Assembly (NCBI RefSeq): GCF_000711955.1
Contig: NZ_JONR01000039.1
Location: 1 to 47,106, forward strand
Direction: 5' to 3'
Origin: Nevskia soli DSM 19509
GTDB lineage: Bacteria > Pseudomonadota > Gammaproteobacteria > Nevskiales > Nevskiaceae
Length of the DNA stretch: 47,106 bases
Positions 1 through 8,136 of this stretch are shown here, in pieces. The notes under the pieces were generated by a model. That model ran no database searches and had not been told where the DNA came from. It saw only the letters and a list, made by a program, of their open reading frames with translations. The position numbers and the translations under genes are program-made. Position 1 is the first letter of the stretch. Each line of letters begins with the position of its first letter.

Positions 1-280
1 ATGGAATCACCATGCCGCACTCTGTCCGACTTGCACTGCGCAAAAATGACCGCCGTCGCAGGCGCGATTCATTCTGTTACAGGCTCTTAGGGAGGCCGAC
101 ACAGGGTGCGCTGTGCGCACGCGACTCTTCTCCGGAGTCGCCGGTTTGCGCGACTAGAGGCGCGCGCCCAGTCGCGCGCATATCGGCCTGATCGGCACGC
201 TTGTCCGTGCCGGCAAGATTGGGTGGCAGGTTGATCCGGCGCCGGGACGCGTTTGTGTTTGCGTCTACCGAGTGCGCATG
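1..280. other. Left-edge stretch without a supported gene
   Basis: A plus-strand frame open from the first base runs to a TAG at 88-90. It could be the tail of a gene cut by the edge, but it resembles nothing I recognise. The rest is GC-rich sequence without a convincing reading frame. Positions 207-243, read on the minus strand, match a 37-nt repeat found again at 17027-17063 and in part at 41715-41741. Confidence 0.4.
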
Positions 281-310
281 AAAAAGGCGGGGCCGAAGCC
301 CCGCCTTTTT
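281..310. terminator. Bidirectional intrinsic terminator
   Basis: A perfect 13-bp inverted repeat (AAAAAGGCGGGGC and its complement) flanks a CGAA tetraloop and ends in five T on either strand. It lies 27 bp past the stop of the minus-strand NmrA-like gene, so it most likely ends that transcript. The symmetric A/T tails would also work for transcription entering from the left. Confidence 0.9.
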
Positions 311-337
311 GTGAAGTGCCGTGGATCATCCGTGCTT

Positions 338-1216
338 TTATCCCTTGGCCCACTCGGTGGCCATGACCTTGGCGAAGTCGCGGTAGCCACGGGGTGCACG
401 GCCGAGCAGGGTGGTGAGACGTGCGATGTCGGCGGGCGTGGCGATGGCGCCATCGGTCTGGTAGCGGCCGAACATGAGGCGCAGGTCGTAAGCGAGCCAG
501 CCAGGCGAGAAGGCTTTCAGGCGCTGTTCCAGCGCATCCAGGTCGTTGCCGGCGTAGTTGATCGGGCGGCCCAGGGCTTCGCTCCAGATGGCGGCGGCGG
601 ATTCGGCGCTGACCACGTCGGTGCCGACGAGGGCGTAGGTTTCGCGCGGCAGCGGGGCATTGGCTTGCTCGCGGCGCAGCAGTTCGCGGGCGGCGGCTTC
701 GCCGATGTCGCGGATGTCGACCATGGAGAGGCCTTTGGAGCCGATGGGCATGCCGTAGACGCCGTGCTGGAGCAGCGCGTCTTTCTGGCGGCTGTCGTTC
801 TGGATGAAGTAGGCGGCTTGCAGCACCGTGGCTGGCATTTCGTACTGCTCGATCATGCGCTCCACCGTGTGCTTGCCGGTGAAGTGGGGCACGTTGGTGT
901 ATTCGGCGGACTTGAACACGGACAGGTAGACGATGCCTTTGACGCCGGCTTCACGGGCGAGGTTGAGGGTTTGCAGGGCCTGGGTCAGTTCGTCGGAGGC
1001 GTTGGACACCAGCAGGAACAGGGTGCTGACGCCGGCCAGGGCCTGGCGGGTGGATTCGAGGTCGGAGAGGTCGCCCTTGACGGCGGTGACGCCGGCGGGG
1101 AAACGGGCTTTCTCGGGCGAGCGGGTGAGGGCCCGCACTTCGACGCCTTTGCCCTGCAGATGGGCCAGGACCTGGGAACCGATGACGCCGGTGCTGCCGG
1201 TGATGAGGATGGACAT
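338..1216 (-). CDS. NmrA-like SDR family NAD(P)-binding oxidoreductase
   Basis: This 292-aa protein is an atypical short-chain dehydrogenase of the NmrA/HSCARG type. It opens with a Rossmann fold carrying the dinucleotide-binding motif GSTGVIGSQV at residues 7-16. Later segments resembling YLSVFKSAEYTNVPHF and VDIRDIGEAAA are typical of the NmrA/QOR2 branch. Such proteins either reduce quinones or ketones or act as NAD(P)H redox sensors; the substrate here is unknown. The gene is transcribed away from a LysR regulator 149 bp to its right, the usual arrangement for a regulator and its target. A strong terminator follows the stop. The ATG start is preceded by a GGAGA-type ribosome site (AAGGAGAT on the coding strand). 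Confidence 0.85.
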   Translation of the reverse strand: MSILITGSTGVIGSQVLAHLQGKGVEVRALTRSPEKARFPAGVTAVKGDLSDLESTRQALAGVSTLFLLVSNASDELTQALQTLNLAREAGVKGIVYLSVFKSAEYTNVPHFTGKHTVERMIEQYEMPATVLQAAYFIQNDSRQKDALLQHGVYGMPIGSKGLSMVDIRDIGEAAARELLRREQANAPLPRETYALVGTDVVSAESAAAIWSEALGRPINYAGNDLDALEQRLKAFSPGWLAYDLRLMFGRYQTDGAIATPADIARLTTLLGRAPRGYRDFAKVMATEWAKG

Positions 1217-1268
1217 GGTGGATCTCCTTGAAGGGGTGAAGCGTTGATGAGTGGAACCGCTACGGGAC

Positions 1269-1283
1269 GAACGATAGACGTTC
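1269..1283. promoter_or_regulatory. Candidate LysR operator, GAACG-N5-CGTTC
   Basis: A perfect 15-bp dyad (GAACGATAGACGTTC) sits in the gap between the divergent NmrA-like gene and the LysR gene. LysR proteins usually bind imperfect dyads in such gaps. Further GGAAC half-sites occur at 1256 and 1331. The assignment rests on symmetry and position only. Confidence 0.45.
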
Positions 1284-1365
1284 CATTAAGGCTGCATAAG
1301 TAGGAGAATCGGAACACTTCGTCTCATGAATGGAACGATCTATGGGAAGCGCGATGGAGGGCTCA

Positions 1366-2262
1366 ATGGACTTGGCGGCCCTGGCGGATTTCAACCTGGT
1401 GGCGGTTCACGGCGGCTTCGGGCGCGCCAACCGGGCGGTGGGGCGGCCGAAGGCGACGCTGTCGCGCCGCGTGGCGGAGCTGGAGCAGGGGCTGGGCGTG
1501 CGGCTGATCGAGCGCGGTGGGCGCGTGCTGCGGCTGACCGAGGAAGGGCGGACGCTGCATGAGCGCACCGCGGGGCTGATGGCGGAGCTGGCGGAGGCCG
1601 GGGAAGCGGTGGCTTCGCGCGCGCCGATTCCGCGCGGGCGGCTGCGGGTGAGTGCGCCGGTGGTATTCGCGCATGTGGCGCTGGCGCGGATCGGGGCGCG
1701 CTTCGCGCTGGCCTATCCGCAGGTGGAGCTGGAGATCGTGGCGGATGACCGGGTGATCGATCCGGTGGAAGAGGGGTATGACCTGGTGATCCGCATCAAT
1801 CCGGCGGAGGACGCCCGGCTGGTGGGGCGGCGCCTGCTCCAGGACGAGCGGCTGCTGGTGGCGGCGCCTGGGGTGGCGCGGCCCGCGCTTGCGCGCAAGC
1901 TCGGCGCCGAGGTGCCGGTGCGGGCGGTGATGCCGGCGGCGGCGTCCGCGGGGACGCTGTGGCGGATGCGTGGCAAGGGTGGCGCCAGGGTGCTAAGGCC
2001 CGAGGCGATCCTGAAGCTGTCTTCGCTGCTGATGGTGCGCGAGGCGGTACTGGCGGGTGTGGGAGCGGCGCTGTTGCCGAAGCTGCTGGTGGCGGAGGAT
2101 GTGGCGGCGGGGCGCCTGGCTTGCTGGGGGACCGAGGATGGCGCGGCGGTGGAGATCTGGGCGCTTTACGGTTCGCGGCGGCTGCTCAGTGCGAAGGTCA
2201 GGGCGTTTCTCGATGCGCTGATCGAGGCGTTTGCGGAGGGAGGCGCCATTCCCGGGCCCTGA
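1366..2262 (+). CDS. LysR family transcriptional regulator
   Basis: A 298-aa regulator with an N-terminal winged helix-turn-helix (about residues 1-60, including RPKATLSRRVAELEQGLGVR) and a C-terminal periplasmic-binding-protein-like effector domain (about 85-290). I chose the ATG at 1366 because GGAGG lies 5 bases upstream and the protein then begins MDLAALADFNLV, a usual LysR opening. An in-frame ATG at 1330 would add 12 residues. It faces away from the NmrA-like reductase gene and probably controls it in response to a small aromatic or quinone-like ligand. That role is inferred from the arrangement only. Confidence 0.9.
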   Translation: MDLAALADFNLVAVHGGFGRANRAVGRPKATLSRRVAELEQGLGVRLIERGGRVLRLTEEGRTLHERTAGLMAELAEAGEAVASRAPIPRGRLRVSAPVVFAHVALARIGARFALAYPQVELEIVADDRVIDPVEEGYDLVIRINPAEDARLVGRRLLQDERLLVAAPGVARPALARKLGAEVPVRAVMPAAASAGTLWRMRGKGGARVLRPEAILKLSSLLMVREAVLAGVGAALLPKLLVAEDVAAGRLACWGTEDGAAVEIWALYGSRRLLSAKVRAFLDALIEAFAEGGAIPGP

Positions 2263-2675
2263 ACTGGTGCCGCGACGCACGGCATTGGCGGTGCGCGCAG
2301 CGGCTTGACGCGGATCGGTGCGGGGTGCGGGCGGGTAAATTTTTGTTACGGCTGGAGCCGTCCCGTGCGGCTCGGGATGAACCGGATGCGGGGTTCGCGG
2401 CACTCACGGCGAAGGCCGGCCTCGCTGCGCCGGCCGTGTGATCGGGTCGGGTGCGTCGCAGCGTGTTTTCGGTTGCCGAAGCGGTGGAGTATGGCGCCGG
2501 GTGCGTCCGCGTTTGGGCCAGGTATTTTGCTATGTTGTGGCGATGGGGTGCGACGCGCGATGCGGGTGCGTCATGGCCCATTCAGGGCGCCGGCATTTTG
2601 CATGGCGGCGCAGGATTTCCGATCAATGCTGCATGCTCGATTACCCATCCATCAACGCATCCAAGGAAAGAAACG
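2263..2675. other. 413-bp intergenic stretch, no gene seen
   Basis: All reading frames here look like chance ORFs in GC-rich sequence. The region should contain the promoter of the dienelactone hydrolase gene, but I see no convincing -35/-10 pair. AAGGAAAG at 2663-2670 is the ribosome site of that gene. Confidence 0.4.
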
Positions 2676-3545
2676 ATGTGCGAACACGACGATTTCGATG
2701 AGTTTGCGCGGCGCTCCGGCAAGCTGACGCGGCGGCAGTTCGGCGCCATGGCGCTGGGCGCCGGATTGACGGTGATGCTGCCGCGGCTGGCGAACGCCGC
2801 CGAGACCAAGGGCGCGGCGGTCGAGGTCAAGACGCCGGATGGCGTGGCCGACGCCTATTTCGTGCATCCGGCCAAGGGCAAGCATCCGGGGGTGCTGATC
2901 TGGCCGGATATCTTCGGGCTGCGCCCGGCGTTCACGGAGATGGCGACGCGGCTGGCTGAATCCGGTTATGCGGTGCTGGTGGTCAACCCGTTCTACCGCA
3001 CGAAGAAGGCGCCGACGGCGCCGGAGCATGCGGACTTCAACGATCCCGCCACGCGGCAGTCGCTGATGACGCTGGCCGGCACCCTCAATCCGGAGACGAC
3101 GACGACCGATGCCAAGGCCTTCGTCGCGTTCCTGGACGAGCAGGCCGCGGTGGACAAGAAAAAGAAAATCGGTACCACCGGGTATTGCATGGGCGGACCG
3201 ATGGTGATGCGCACCGCCGCGACCTTGCCCTCGCGCATCGGCGCCGCCGCGACTTTCCATGGCGGCGGCCTGGTCACCGACAAGCCGGACAGTCCGCACC
3301 TGCTGATTCCGCAGATGAAGGCGCACTTCCTCATCGCGATCGCCGAAAACGACGACGGCAAGCAGCCGGCGGCCAAGGACACGTTGCGCGATGCCTTCGC
3401 CCAGGCCAAGTTGCCGGCGGAGATCGAGGTGTATGCGGGGACCATGCATGGCTGGTGCCCGACCGATTCCCAGGTCTACAACCATGACCAGGCGGAGAAG
3501 GCCTGGGGGCGCTTGCTGGCGTTGTTTGGCAGTTCGCTGGCTTAG
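2676..3545 (+). CDS. Tat-exported dienelactone hydrolase family protein
   Basis: A 289-aa alpha/beta hydrolase. The N-terminus carries a twin-arginine signal (TRRQFGAMALGAGL followed by a hydrophobic stretch and ANAA), so the enzyme should be exported folded to the periplasm. The catalytic triad of the family is visible: nucleophile Cys in GYCMGG near residue 171, Asp near 226 in AENDDG, and His near 258 in GTMHGW. Family members hydrolyse dienelactones or related cyclic esters. The ATG at 2676 is chosen because AAGGAAAG precedes it and because it starts just before the Tat signal; a longer frame opens at 2451 but has no such support. The gene appears monocistronic. Confidence 0.88.
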   Translation: MCEHDDFDEFARRSGKLTRRQFGAMALGAGLTVMLPRLANAAETKGAAVEVKTPDGVADAYFVHPAKGKHPGVLIWPDIFGLRPAFTEMATRLAESGYAVLVVNPFYRTKKAPTAPEHADFNDPATRQSLMTLAGTLNPETTTTDAKAFVAFLDEQAAVDKKKKIGTTGYCMGGPMVMRTAATLPSRIGAAATFHGGGLVTDKPDSPHLLIPQMKAHFLIAIAENDDGKQPAAKDTLRDAFAQAKLPAEIEVYAGTMHGWCPTDSQVYNHDQAEKAWGRLLALFGSSLA

Positions 3546-3631
3546 GCGGGACGACGCGTCTGGGGTGGAGTTCCAGTGAACGGAGTTCGGTGGGCGTAGT
3601 GCAGCGTGGCTAATGGGGTGGGCGATCATCC

Positions 3632-3698
3632 GGCGCAATGCGCTTCGCCCCTCGATACACGTTGCTTCGCAACGCACTCGGGACAGGCTTATTGCGCT
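3632..3698. repeat. 67-bp palindromic intergenic repeat, copy A
   Basis: The unit starts GGCGCAATGC and ends TTATTGCGCT, so the ends are complementary. At the centre is GTTGCTTCGCAAC, a hairpin with a TTC loop. Near-identical or related units lie at 6608-6674 and 35106-35173, with diverged ones at about 30578-30653 and 38214-38287. The right end of this copy provides the stop codon (minus strand GCG CAA TAA) of the 43-aa reading frame at 3689-3820. Confidence 0.8.
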
Positions 3699-3820
3699 CT
3701 TAGGTTCTGGCGCAGGGCCACGACCAGGGAAATGGCGGCGATGACGATGGCGCTGGTGCCGACGACCATGTCGAGCCAGCGCCAGCTTGTGCGCTTTGGG
3801 GTGATGTCGAGAGGGTCCAT
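3689..3820 (-). CDS. 43-aa single-pass membrane protein, probably truncated
   Basis: The frame begins MDPLDITPKRTSWRWLD, then has one hydrophobic helix (VVGTSAIVIAAISLVVAL, about residues 19-36) and a short tail ending LRAQ. The last codons and the TAA lie inside the palindromic repeat at 3632-3698. Longer proteins with a similar beginning (charged N-terminus, W-x-W, one helix, then a soluble domain) are common in Lysobacterales. I therefore infer that this is the N-terminal remnant of a larger gene whose 3' part was replaced at the repeat. It could instead be an intact small membrane protein. No strong ribosome site is visible. Confidence 0.5.
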   Translation of the reverse strand: MDPLDITPKRTSWRWLDMVVGTSAIVIAAISLVVALRQNLRAQ

Positions 3821-3965
3821 GGGGTTGCCCGGGCCGGTTTTCAGTAAACGGAATGGGGATAGCGTAGCGCATTGCGGCGCATGGATCGGGGATGGCTGGA
3901 ACGGCTATGCTTTGCGGACGGCCGCAGCCGCGGCCATCGCCTGAATATTCCCAACACAGAAAATC

Positions 3966-4394
3966 ATGAAAAAGTCCTTCGCCGAACGAATTGCCCTGAT
4001 GAATGCGATGTACAAGCTGGCCTCGAACGAGGCGCCGGCGATTCCGGCGGACGTGGCCGACCGGCTCAGGAAGTTCAAGGCGACGCTGGCGGACGAGGTG
4101 GATGAGATCGACGAGATCGTGGCGCAGGCGGAGGCGGGGGCGGCGCCGATCGAGATCGCGGTGGCGCTGGCCGACCTGCTGGGTGATGTGATCGTGTATT
4201 GCCGCTCCGAGGCCCTGAAGTACGGGCTGCCGCTGGAGGCGGTACTGGACATCATCATGGACAGCAACGAGAGCAAGCTGGGCGCCGACGGGCAGCCGAT
4301 CTACGACGGCAACGGCAAGTTCCTGAAGGGGCCGAACTACTGGAAGCCGGAGCCGAAGATCAGGGGGTTGCTGGAGGGGATGGGGAAGGTTTAG
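3966..4394 (+). CDS. MazG-like nucleotide pyrophosphohydrolase family protein
   Basis: A 142-aa, mostly helical protein. The segment ADEVDEIDEI (about residues 40-49), followed by ADLLGDVIVYCRSEALKYGLP (split between the two conserved helices) and VLDIIMDSNESKLG, matches the all-alpha NTP pyrophosphohydrolase fold (MazG, HisE, phage NTP-PPases). The acidic residues E/D in these helices are the Mg2+ ligands in that family. The C-terminal part, DGNGKFLKGPNYWKPEP, is the familiar 'KGPNYWKP' tail of one MazG-like subgroup. Likely role: hydrolysis of a (d)NTP or nucleotide derivative to the monophosphate. It stands alone between unrelated genes. Confidence 0.8.
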   Translation: MKKSFAERIALMNAMYKLASNEAPAIPADVADRLRKFKATLADEVDEIDEIVAQAEAGAAPIEIAVALADLLGDVIVYCRSEALKYGLPLEAVLDIIMDSNESKLGADGQPIYDGNGKFLKGPNYWKPEPKIRGLLEGMGKV

Positions 4395-4486
4395 AGGGCG
4401 GCGGCGTTTGTTCCATTCGGCACGCACAGTCTCATGCCGGCACCCGGCTTTTAGCAGCCATGTCTGTACATTTCAGGGGGTAGGGA

Positions 4487-4975
4487 GTGTCAAGAAATAA
4501 CGTCTTAATGCAGGTGGCGATAGGGACCTTCATCTTGTTATTGGCTGGCTGCGGCACGCAACAGATGTACGAAGGGCCGGAGCAATCCGCTGAGAATATT
4601 TCTACTGTACACCTGTCATCTGGTCGGGGCCCTGGTTTGGTCGTTACCAGCATCGATGGAAATGAAACACATTGGCTCCGTCCAGATCCAGGTGACGCTA
4701 CATTGTTGCCAGGGGATCACACTTTTGAGTTTGGTCCCAATGGCTACTATCTTACGGATACGCCGCCTGCGCATAAGCCAGTTCGATTCCTCTATGTCGT
4801 TTCTGTAACGACGAAGGCCGGGAACTGGTATCGCCCCATGCTGAAGAGTGGGGCAGAGAGCGGTTCACTGAGCTTCACAAAATCCGTTGGTTGCATCGTA
4901 GGAGCCGAAAACAAGCTTAAAGATGGGGATGAAATTGGATGTGATGACCATATGAAGATCGTCGACATCAAGTAG
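4487..4975 (+). CDS. Hypothetical outer-membrane lipoprotein
   Basis: A 162-aa protein with a type II signal peptide ending in the lipobox LLAGC near residue 22. Residue 2 after the Cys is Gly-Thr, not Asp, so sorting to the outer membrane is expected. The start is a GTG preceded by AGGGGGTAGGGA; an ATG at 4508 is a poorer alternative. The mature part has no motif I recognise beyond a beta-rich look and two late cysteines. Base composition is clearly more AT-rich than in neighbouring genes, which suggests recent acquisition. Confidence 0.75.
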   Translation: MSRNNVLMQVAIGTFILLLAGCGTQQMYEGPEQSAENISTVHLSSGRGPGLVVTSIDGNETHWLRPDPGDATLLPGDHTFEFGPNGYYLTDTPPAHKPVRFLYVVSVTTKAGNWYRPMLKSGAESGSLSFTKSVGCIVGAENKLKDGDEIGCDDHMKIVDIK

Positions 4976-4994
4976 AGAGTTTCACAGTGTCCAC

Positions 4995-5014
4995 GGTCAT
5001 TGCTTGCAATGACC
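4995..5014 (+). terminator. Hairpin downstream of the lipoprotein gene
   Basis: GGTCATTG and its exact complement CAATGACC flank a CTTG loop, 19 bases past the stop codon. There is no clear T run after it, so it is at best a weak intrinsic terminator or an mRNA-stabilising stem. Confidence 0.4.
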
Positions 5015-5145
5015 AGTTTCGCTTACGGTCTGGTGGTGATTCGTCAATGCACGGTAGCTTCCAGCCGAGCGGGCACAAGCGTTTCGTTCAAGACATGGAC
5101 CTCTCCTGAGGCGGACACTGTGGCCACTCCACCGAGGATCGCCAC

Positions 5146-5799
5146 ATGACACAGCCTGCATTCACTCCCGCCCTGGGGTGCTTCGGGGCCGGGTGGCTTT
5201 ACGATGCGGTGGTGGCCCTTACGGGCGAGCGTGGGTGGCGACGGGCGGCGTGCCGGGAGCTGGCGGCGGAGCCGGGGGATGTGGTGGTGGACGTGGGGTG
5301 CGGCTCGGGCAGCCAGTCGCTGATGGTGTACGCGCTGCAACCGCAGGCGCGCATTGTCGGAGTGGATCCGGATGTGCGCATGCTTGCGCTGGCGCGGCGC
5401 AAGGCGGAGAAGGTGTCGGCGCCGGTGGAGTTTCGCAGCGGGATGGGTGATGCGCTGGCCGCGGTGTTGCCGGATGTGCGTGCCGACAAGGTGATTTCCA
5501 GCCTGGTGTTGCACCAGTGTCCGCTGCCGATGAAGCGGGCGATTCTGGCTTCGATGCATGAGGTTCTGAAACCCGGCGGCCGGCTGGTGATTGCTGACTT
5601 TGGCCGGCAGCGTAGCTGGTTGATGCGTGCGGCTTTCCTGATTGTGCAGATGGCCGATGGCTTCGCGGACACGCAGCCCAATGCTGATGGGGTGCTGCCG
5701 GGCCTGATGCGGCAGGCCGGGTTCGGCAATGTGCGGGAGGCGCAGGTCATTCCCACGCTGGTGGGGGCCGTTACGGTTTACGTGGCAGAGAAGGTCTGA
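5146..5799 (+). CDS. Class I SAM-dependent methyltransferase
   Basis: A 217-aa enzyme with a Rossmann-like methyltransferase fold. Motif I is VVVDVGCGSGSQS (about residues 46-58), the acidic residue that binds the SAM ribose is in IVGVDPD, and the post-motif region KPGGRLVIADFGR is typical of UbiE/small-molecule methyltransferases. The acceptor is unknown. The gene overlaps the 3' end of the convergent AraC regulator gene by 22 bp. Confidence 0.85.
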   Translation: MTQPAFTPALGCFGAGWLYDAVVALTGERGWRRAACRELAAEPGDVVVDVGCGSGSQSLMVYALQPQARIVGVDPDVRMLALARRKAEKVSAPVEFRSGMGDALAAVLPDVRADKVISSLVLHQCPLPMKRAILASMHEVLKPGGRLVIADFGRQRSWLMRAAFLIVQMADGFADTQPNADGVLPGLMRQAGFGNVREAQVIPTLVGAVTVYVAEKV

Positions 5800-6491
5800 G
5801 CGCGCAGCACGGGTAGTAGCTGCGACGGCGGCACACCGAACATCTCGCGCATCTGGCGGCTGAAATGGGCCTGGTCGGCGAAGCCGGCGGCGAGCGCCGC
5901 ATCGGCCAGGCTTTCACCCGTGGTCATCAACTGGACGGCCACGCCGAAGCGCTGCCAGATGCGCCAGCGGGCGAGTGGCATACCCAGCTGCTCTTGCGCC
6001 AGTGCGCGCAGGCGCTGTGGCGACAGGCCGGCCTTGTGTGCCAGTGCGGGAATGGGCTGCGCGTCGCCCGGCGCCGCAAGCGCATCCATCACCTGCTGCA
6101 GGCGCGCATCGATGCTCGGGGAGGCAGTCGAACTCAGGGTGTGGATGTGGTCTTCGTGCAAGTCCCGCACTTGGGGCATGGCTGCAATGCCGTTGGCGCA
6201 GGCGTCGCGCAACAGGTCGGCGAAGCGGCAGTGCGGCTCTATGTAGTAGGTGCGCAGGCGCGCGATGGGCTGGAGCTGGTGGCGCAGGAAGGGCGGCACT
6301 ACCAGCACGGGCGCTTTATGCAGCCGGGTACCGTCGTGGATTGCCGCATTGCCTTCCAGTGCGATGGCGACCTGGAATGCGGCATGGCGATGCGGCGTGT
6401 TGTCGCCTGATGGGCCTTCGAACAGCGCATAACCTTTGCCGATAAGGAACCTGGCTGGTTGCGATGCGTTGACGGTGTTGTTGCTCGTCAT
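5778..6491 (-). CDS. AraC family transcriptional regulator
   Basis: A 237-aa regulator with an N-terminal cupin-like part (HRHAAFQVAIALEG, about residues 34-47) and a C-terminal pair of helix-turn-helices (about 140-230). The second includes SLADAALAAGFADQAHFSRQ and the closing FGVPPSQL. The N-terminal half probably senses a small molecule; the target is unknown. It converges on the methyltransferase gene and overlaps its last codons. Confidence 0.85.
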   Translation of the reverse strand: MTSNNTVNASQPARFLIGKGYALFEGPSGDNTPHRHAAFQVAIALEGNAAIHDGTRLHKAPVLVVPPFLRHQLQPIARLRTYYIEPHCRFADLLRDACANGIAAMPQVRDLHEDHIHTLSSTASPSIDARLQQVMDALAAPGDAQPIPALAHKAGLSPQRLRALAQEQLGMPLARWRIWQRFGVAVQLMTTGESLADAALAAGFADQAHFSRQMREMFGVPPSQLLPVLRAQTFSAT

Positions 6492-6607
6492 AGCGCTGGA
6501 GTTTGACTCGTCGGGGCGTCAGTGACCAGGCGACTTTAACCAAACGCCTTCCGCCCTTGGGACTGCACTATGGCTTGGGCTTTGTTTTTACGATCAGTTC
6601 TTCATTC

Positions 6608-6674
6608 GGCGCAATGCACTTCGCCCCTCGATACACGTTGCTTCGCAACGCACTCGGGACAGGCTTATTGCGCC
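6608..6674. repeat. 67-bp palindromic intergenic repeat, copy B
   Basis: Nearly identical to the unit at 3632-3698: GGCGCAATGC at the left, TTATTGCGCC at the right, and a GTTGCTTCGCAAC hairpin at the centre. Here the ends are perfectly complementary over 8 bp. The right end overlaps the 3' end of thiE and supplies its final codons and stop. Confidence 0.85.
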
Positions 6675-7312
6675 CTGCGAAGCCGGGCCATTCGAATTCG
6701 ATCGGCGAATTGACGGGAGACGGTTTCGGGATCTGCTTGTCCGCAGATGGCCGAGACCACGGCCAGGCCGGATGCGCCGGCTTCCAGGACTGCGTCCACG
6801 TGTTCCAGTTTCAGGCCGCCGATGGCGACGGTGGGGACCGGGGGGATGGAGACGAGGTGGCGCAAGCCGGACACGCCCAGGGGGCGGTCGTGGTCGGGCT
6901 TGGTGGCTGTGCCGAATACGGGGCCGATGCCGGCGTAGTCGACGATGCGGGGATCGATGCCGGTGGCATGGCTTTCCTGGCTGCAGGAGACGCCGAGGAT
7001 CATCTGGCTGCCGATGCGCTGCCGTGCGGTGGCGGCGTCGATATCCTGTTGGCCGATGTGCAGGCCGTCGGCTTGCACTTCGACCGCGGCTTCCAGGTCA
7101 TCGTTGATGATCAGGGTGGCGGCGGTGCCGCTCAGTGCGGCCTTCAGGGCGCGGCCCAGTTCGATGCGGTGCGCGGTGGTGGCGTGCTTGTGGCGCAGCT
7201 GCACCATGGTGACGCCGCCGGCCACGGCGGCGCGGGCGGTTTCGACCATGGTCATGTCGCGGCACAGGTCCGGGTCCAGGACGAGGTAGAGCGAGAGGTC
7301 GAAGGTTTTCAC
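6665..7312 (-). CDS. thiE: Thiamine phosphate synthase
   Basis: A 215-aa TIM-barrel enzyme that joins HMP-pyrophosphate to thiazole phosphate to make thiamine phosphate in the cytoplasm. Typical features are YLVLDPDLC near the N-terminus, GVTMVQLRHK (phosphate/pyrophosphate site), LIINDDLEAAVEVQADGLHIGQQD (Mg2+ Asp and the conserved DGLHIGQ) and ILGVSC, then GPVFGT and VAIGGL. It starts with GTG, overlapping the stop of thiM (GTGA), so the two are translationally coupled. The last residues (RRAQ-stop) come from the palindromic repeat, which suggests the original C-terminus was altered slightly without destroying the barrel. Confidence 0.93.
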   Translation of the reverse strand: MKTFDLSLYLVLDPDLCRDMTMVETARAAVAGGVTMVQLRHKHATTAHRIELGRALKAALSGTAATLIINDDLEAAVEVQADGLHIGQQDIDAATARQRIGSQMILGVSCSQESHATGIDPRIVDYAGIGPVFGTATKPDHDRPLGVSGLRHLVSIPPVPTVAIGGLKLEHVDAVLEAGASGLAVVSAICGQADPETVSRQFADRIRMARLRRAQ

Positions 7313-8136
7313 GCGCGTGCCAGCCTTTGGCGGCCTGTCAGGGATTGCGGGGTCAGCGCGGCAAGAGCGTCCAGGAAGCGCCAGGAGAACGAGCCGGGGC
7401 CTTCGGCTTGCACGGCGGCCTGTTCACCGGCGACGGCGAAGCAGGCCAGTGCCGCGATCGCCGCGTCGAGCGGGGAGGCCGGGGCCACCGCGGCGAAGGC
7501 GCCGACCAGGCCGGTGAGGGCGCAGCCCATGGCGGTGACCATCGGCATGTAGTGCGAGCCGCCGGAAATCCGCACGGACTGGTGTCCGTCGGTGACGAAG
7601 TCCGCTTCGCCGGTGACGGCGACGACCGTCGCATGCTTTCTGGCCACATTCACGGCCGCGCCCGCCGCGAGCTCGACGCTGTCCCGGGCGTCGACTCCGG
7701 AAGCGGTACTGGTGCCGCCGTCGAGGGCGATGATCTCGGAGGCGTTGCCGCGGATGACGGTGGGTTTCAGCGCGAGCAGTCTTGCGATCGCGTTGCGGCG
7801 ATAGGAGGTGGCGTGATGGGCCACGGGGTCCAGGACCCAGGGCTTGTTGGCCGCCCGGGCGGCGTCCGCGGCCAGTTCCATTCCGGTCAGCCAGTGGTCG
7901 GAAAGGGTGCCGATGTTGATGGTCAGGGCGCCGGAGATGCCGGCGAATTCGGCCGTCTCTTTCTCGGAATGCACCATGGCGGGGGAGGCCCCGGCGGCGA
8001 GCAGGACGTTGGCGGCGAAGTTCATGGCGACGTAGTTGGTGATGCAGTGCACCAGGGGTGATTGCGCGCGTACGCGTTCGAGCAGGGCGCCGGGCGGGAG
8101 GGTCCCTGCGGTCGGATTGGCGGTGCTCTTGTCCAT
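7309..8136 (-). CDS. thiM: Hydroxyethylthiazole kinase
   Basis: A 275-aa ribokinase-like enzyme that phosphorylates the thiazole alcohol (THZ) for thiamine salvage. The signature segments are VHCITNYVAMNFAANVLLAAGASPAM (substrate site, split), LDPVAHHATSYR, NASEIIAL, and the nucleotide/anion-hole region MVTAMGCALTGLVGAFAA. The catalytic residue of the family is usually Cys in the GxGC motif, and Cys is present here (AMGCALTG). The ATG at 8136 (MDKSTANP) is preferred; the frame extends to 8202 without a better site. No TPP riboswitch motif is visible upstream. With thiE alone beside it, the unit is a salvage pair, not a full biosynthetic operon. Confidence 0.92.
   Translation of the reverse strand: MDKSTANPTAGTLPPGALLERVRAQSPLVHCITNYVAMNFAANVLLAAGASPAMVHSEKETAEFAGISGALTINIGTLSDHWLTGMELAADAARAANKPWVLDPVAHHATSYRRNAIARLLALKPTVIRGNASEIIALDGGTSTASGVDARDSVELAAGAAVNVARKHATVVAVTGEADFVTDGHQSVRISGGSHYMPMVTAMGCALTGLVGAFAAVAPASPLDAAIAALACFAVAGEQAAVQAEGPGSFSWRFLDALAALTPQSLTGRQRLARA

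Noticed and set aside
272..1231. Long plus-strand ORF opposite the NmrA-like gene
   Set aside because: It mirrors a real gene on the other strand, is Gly/Val/Asp-rich as expected for antisense of GC-rich coding DNA, and has no domain.
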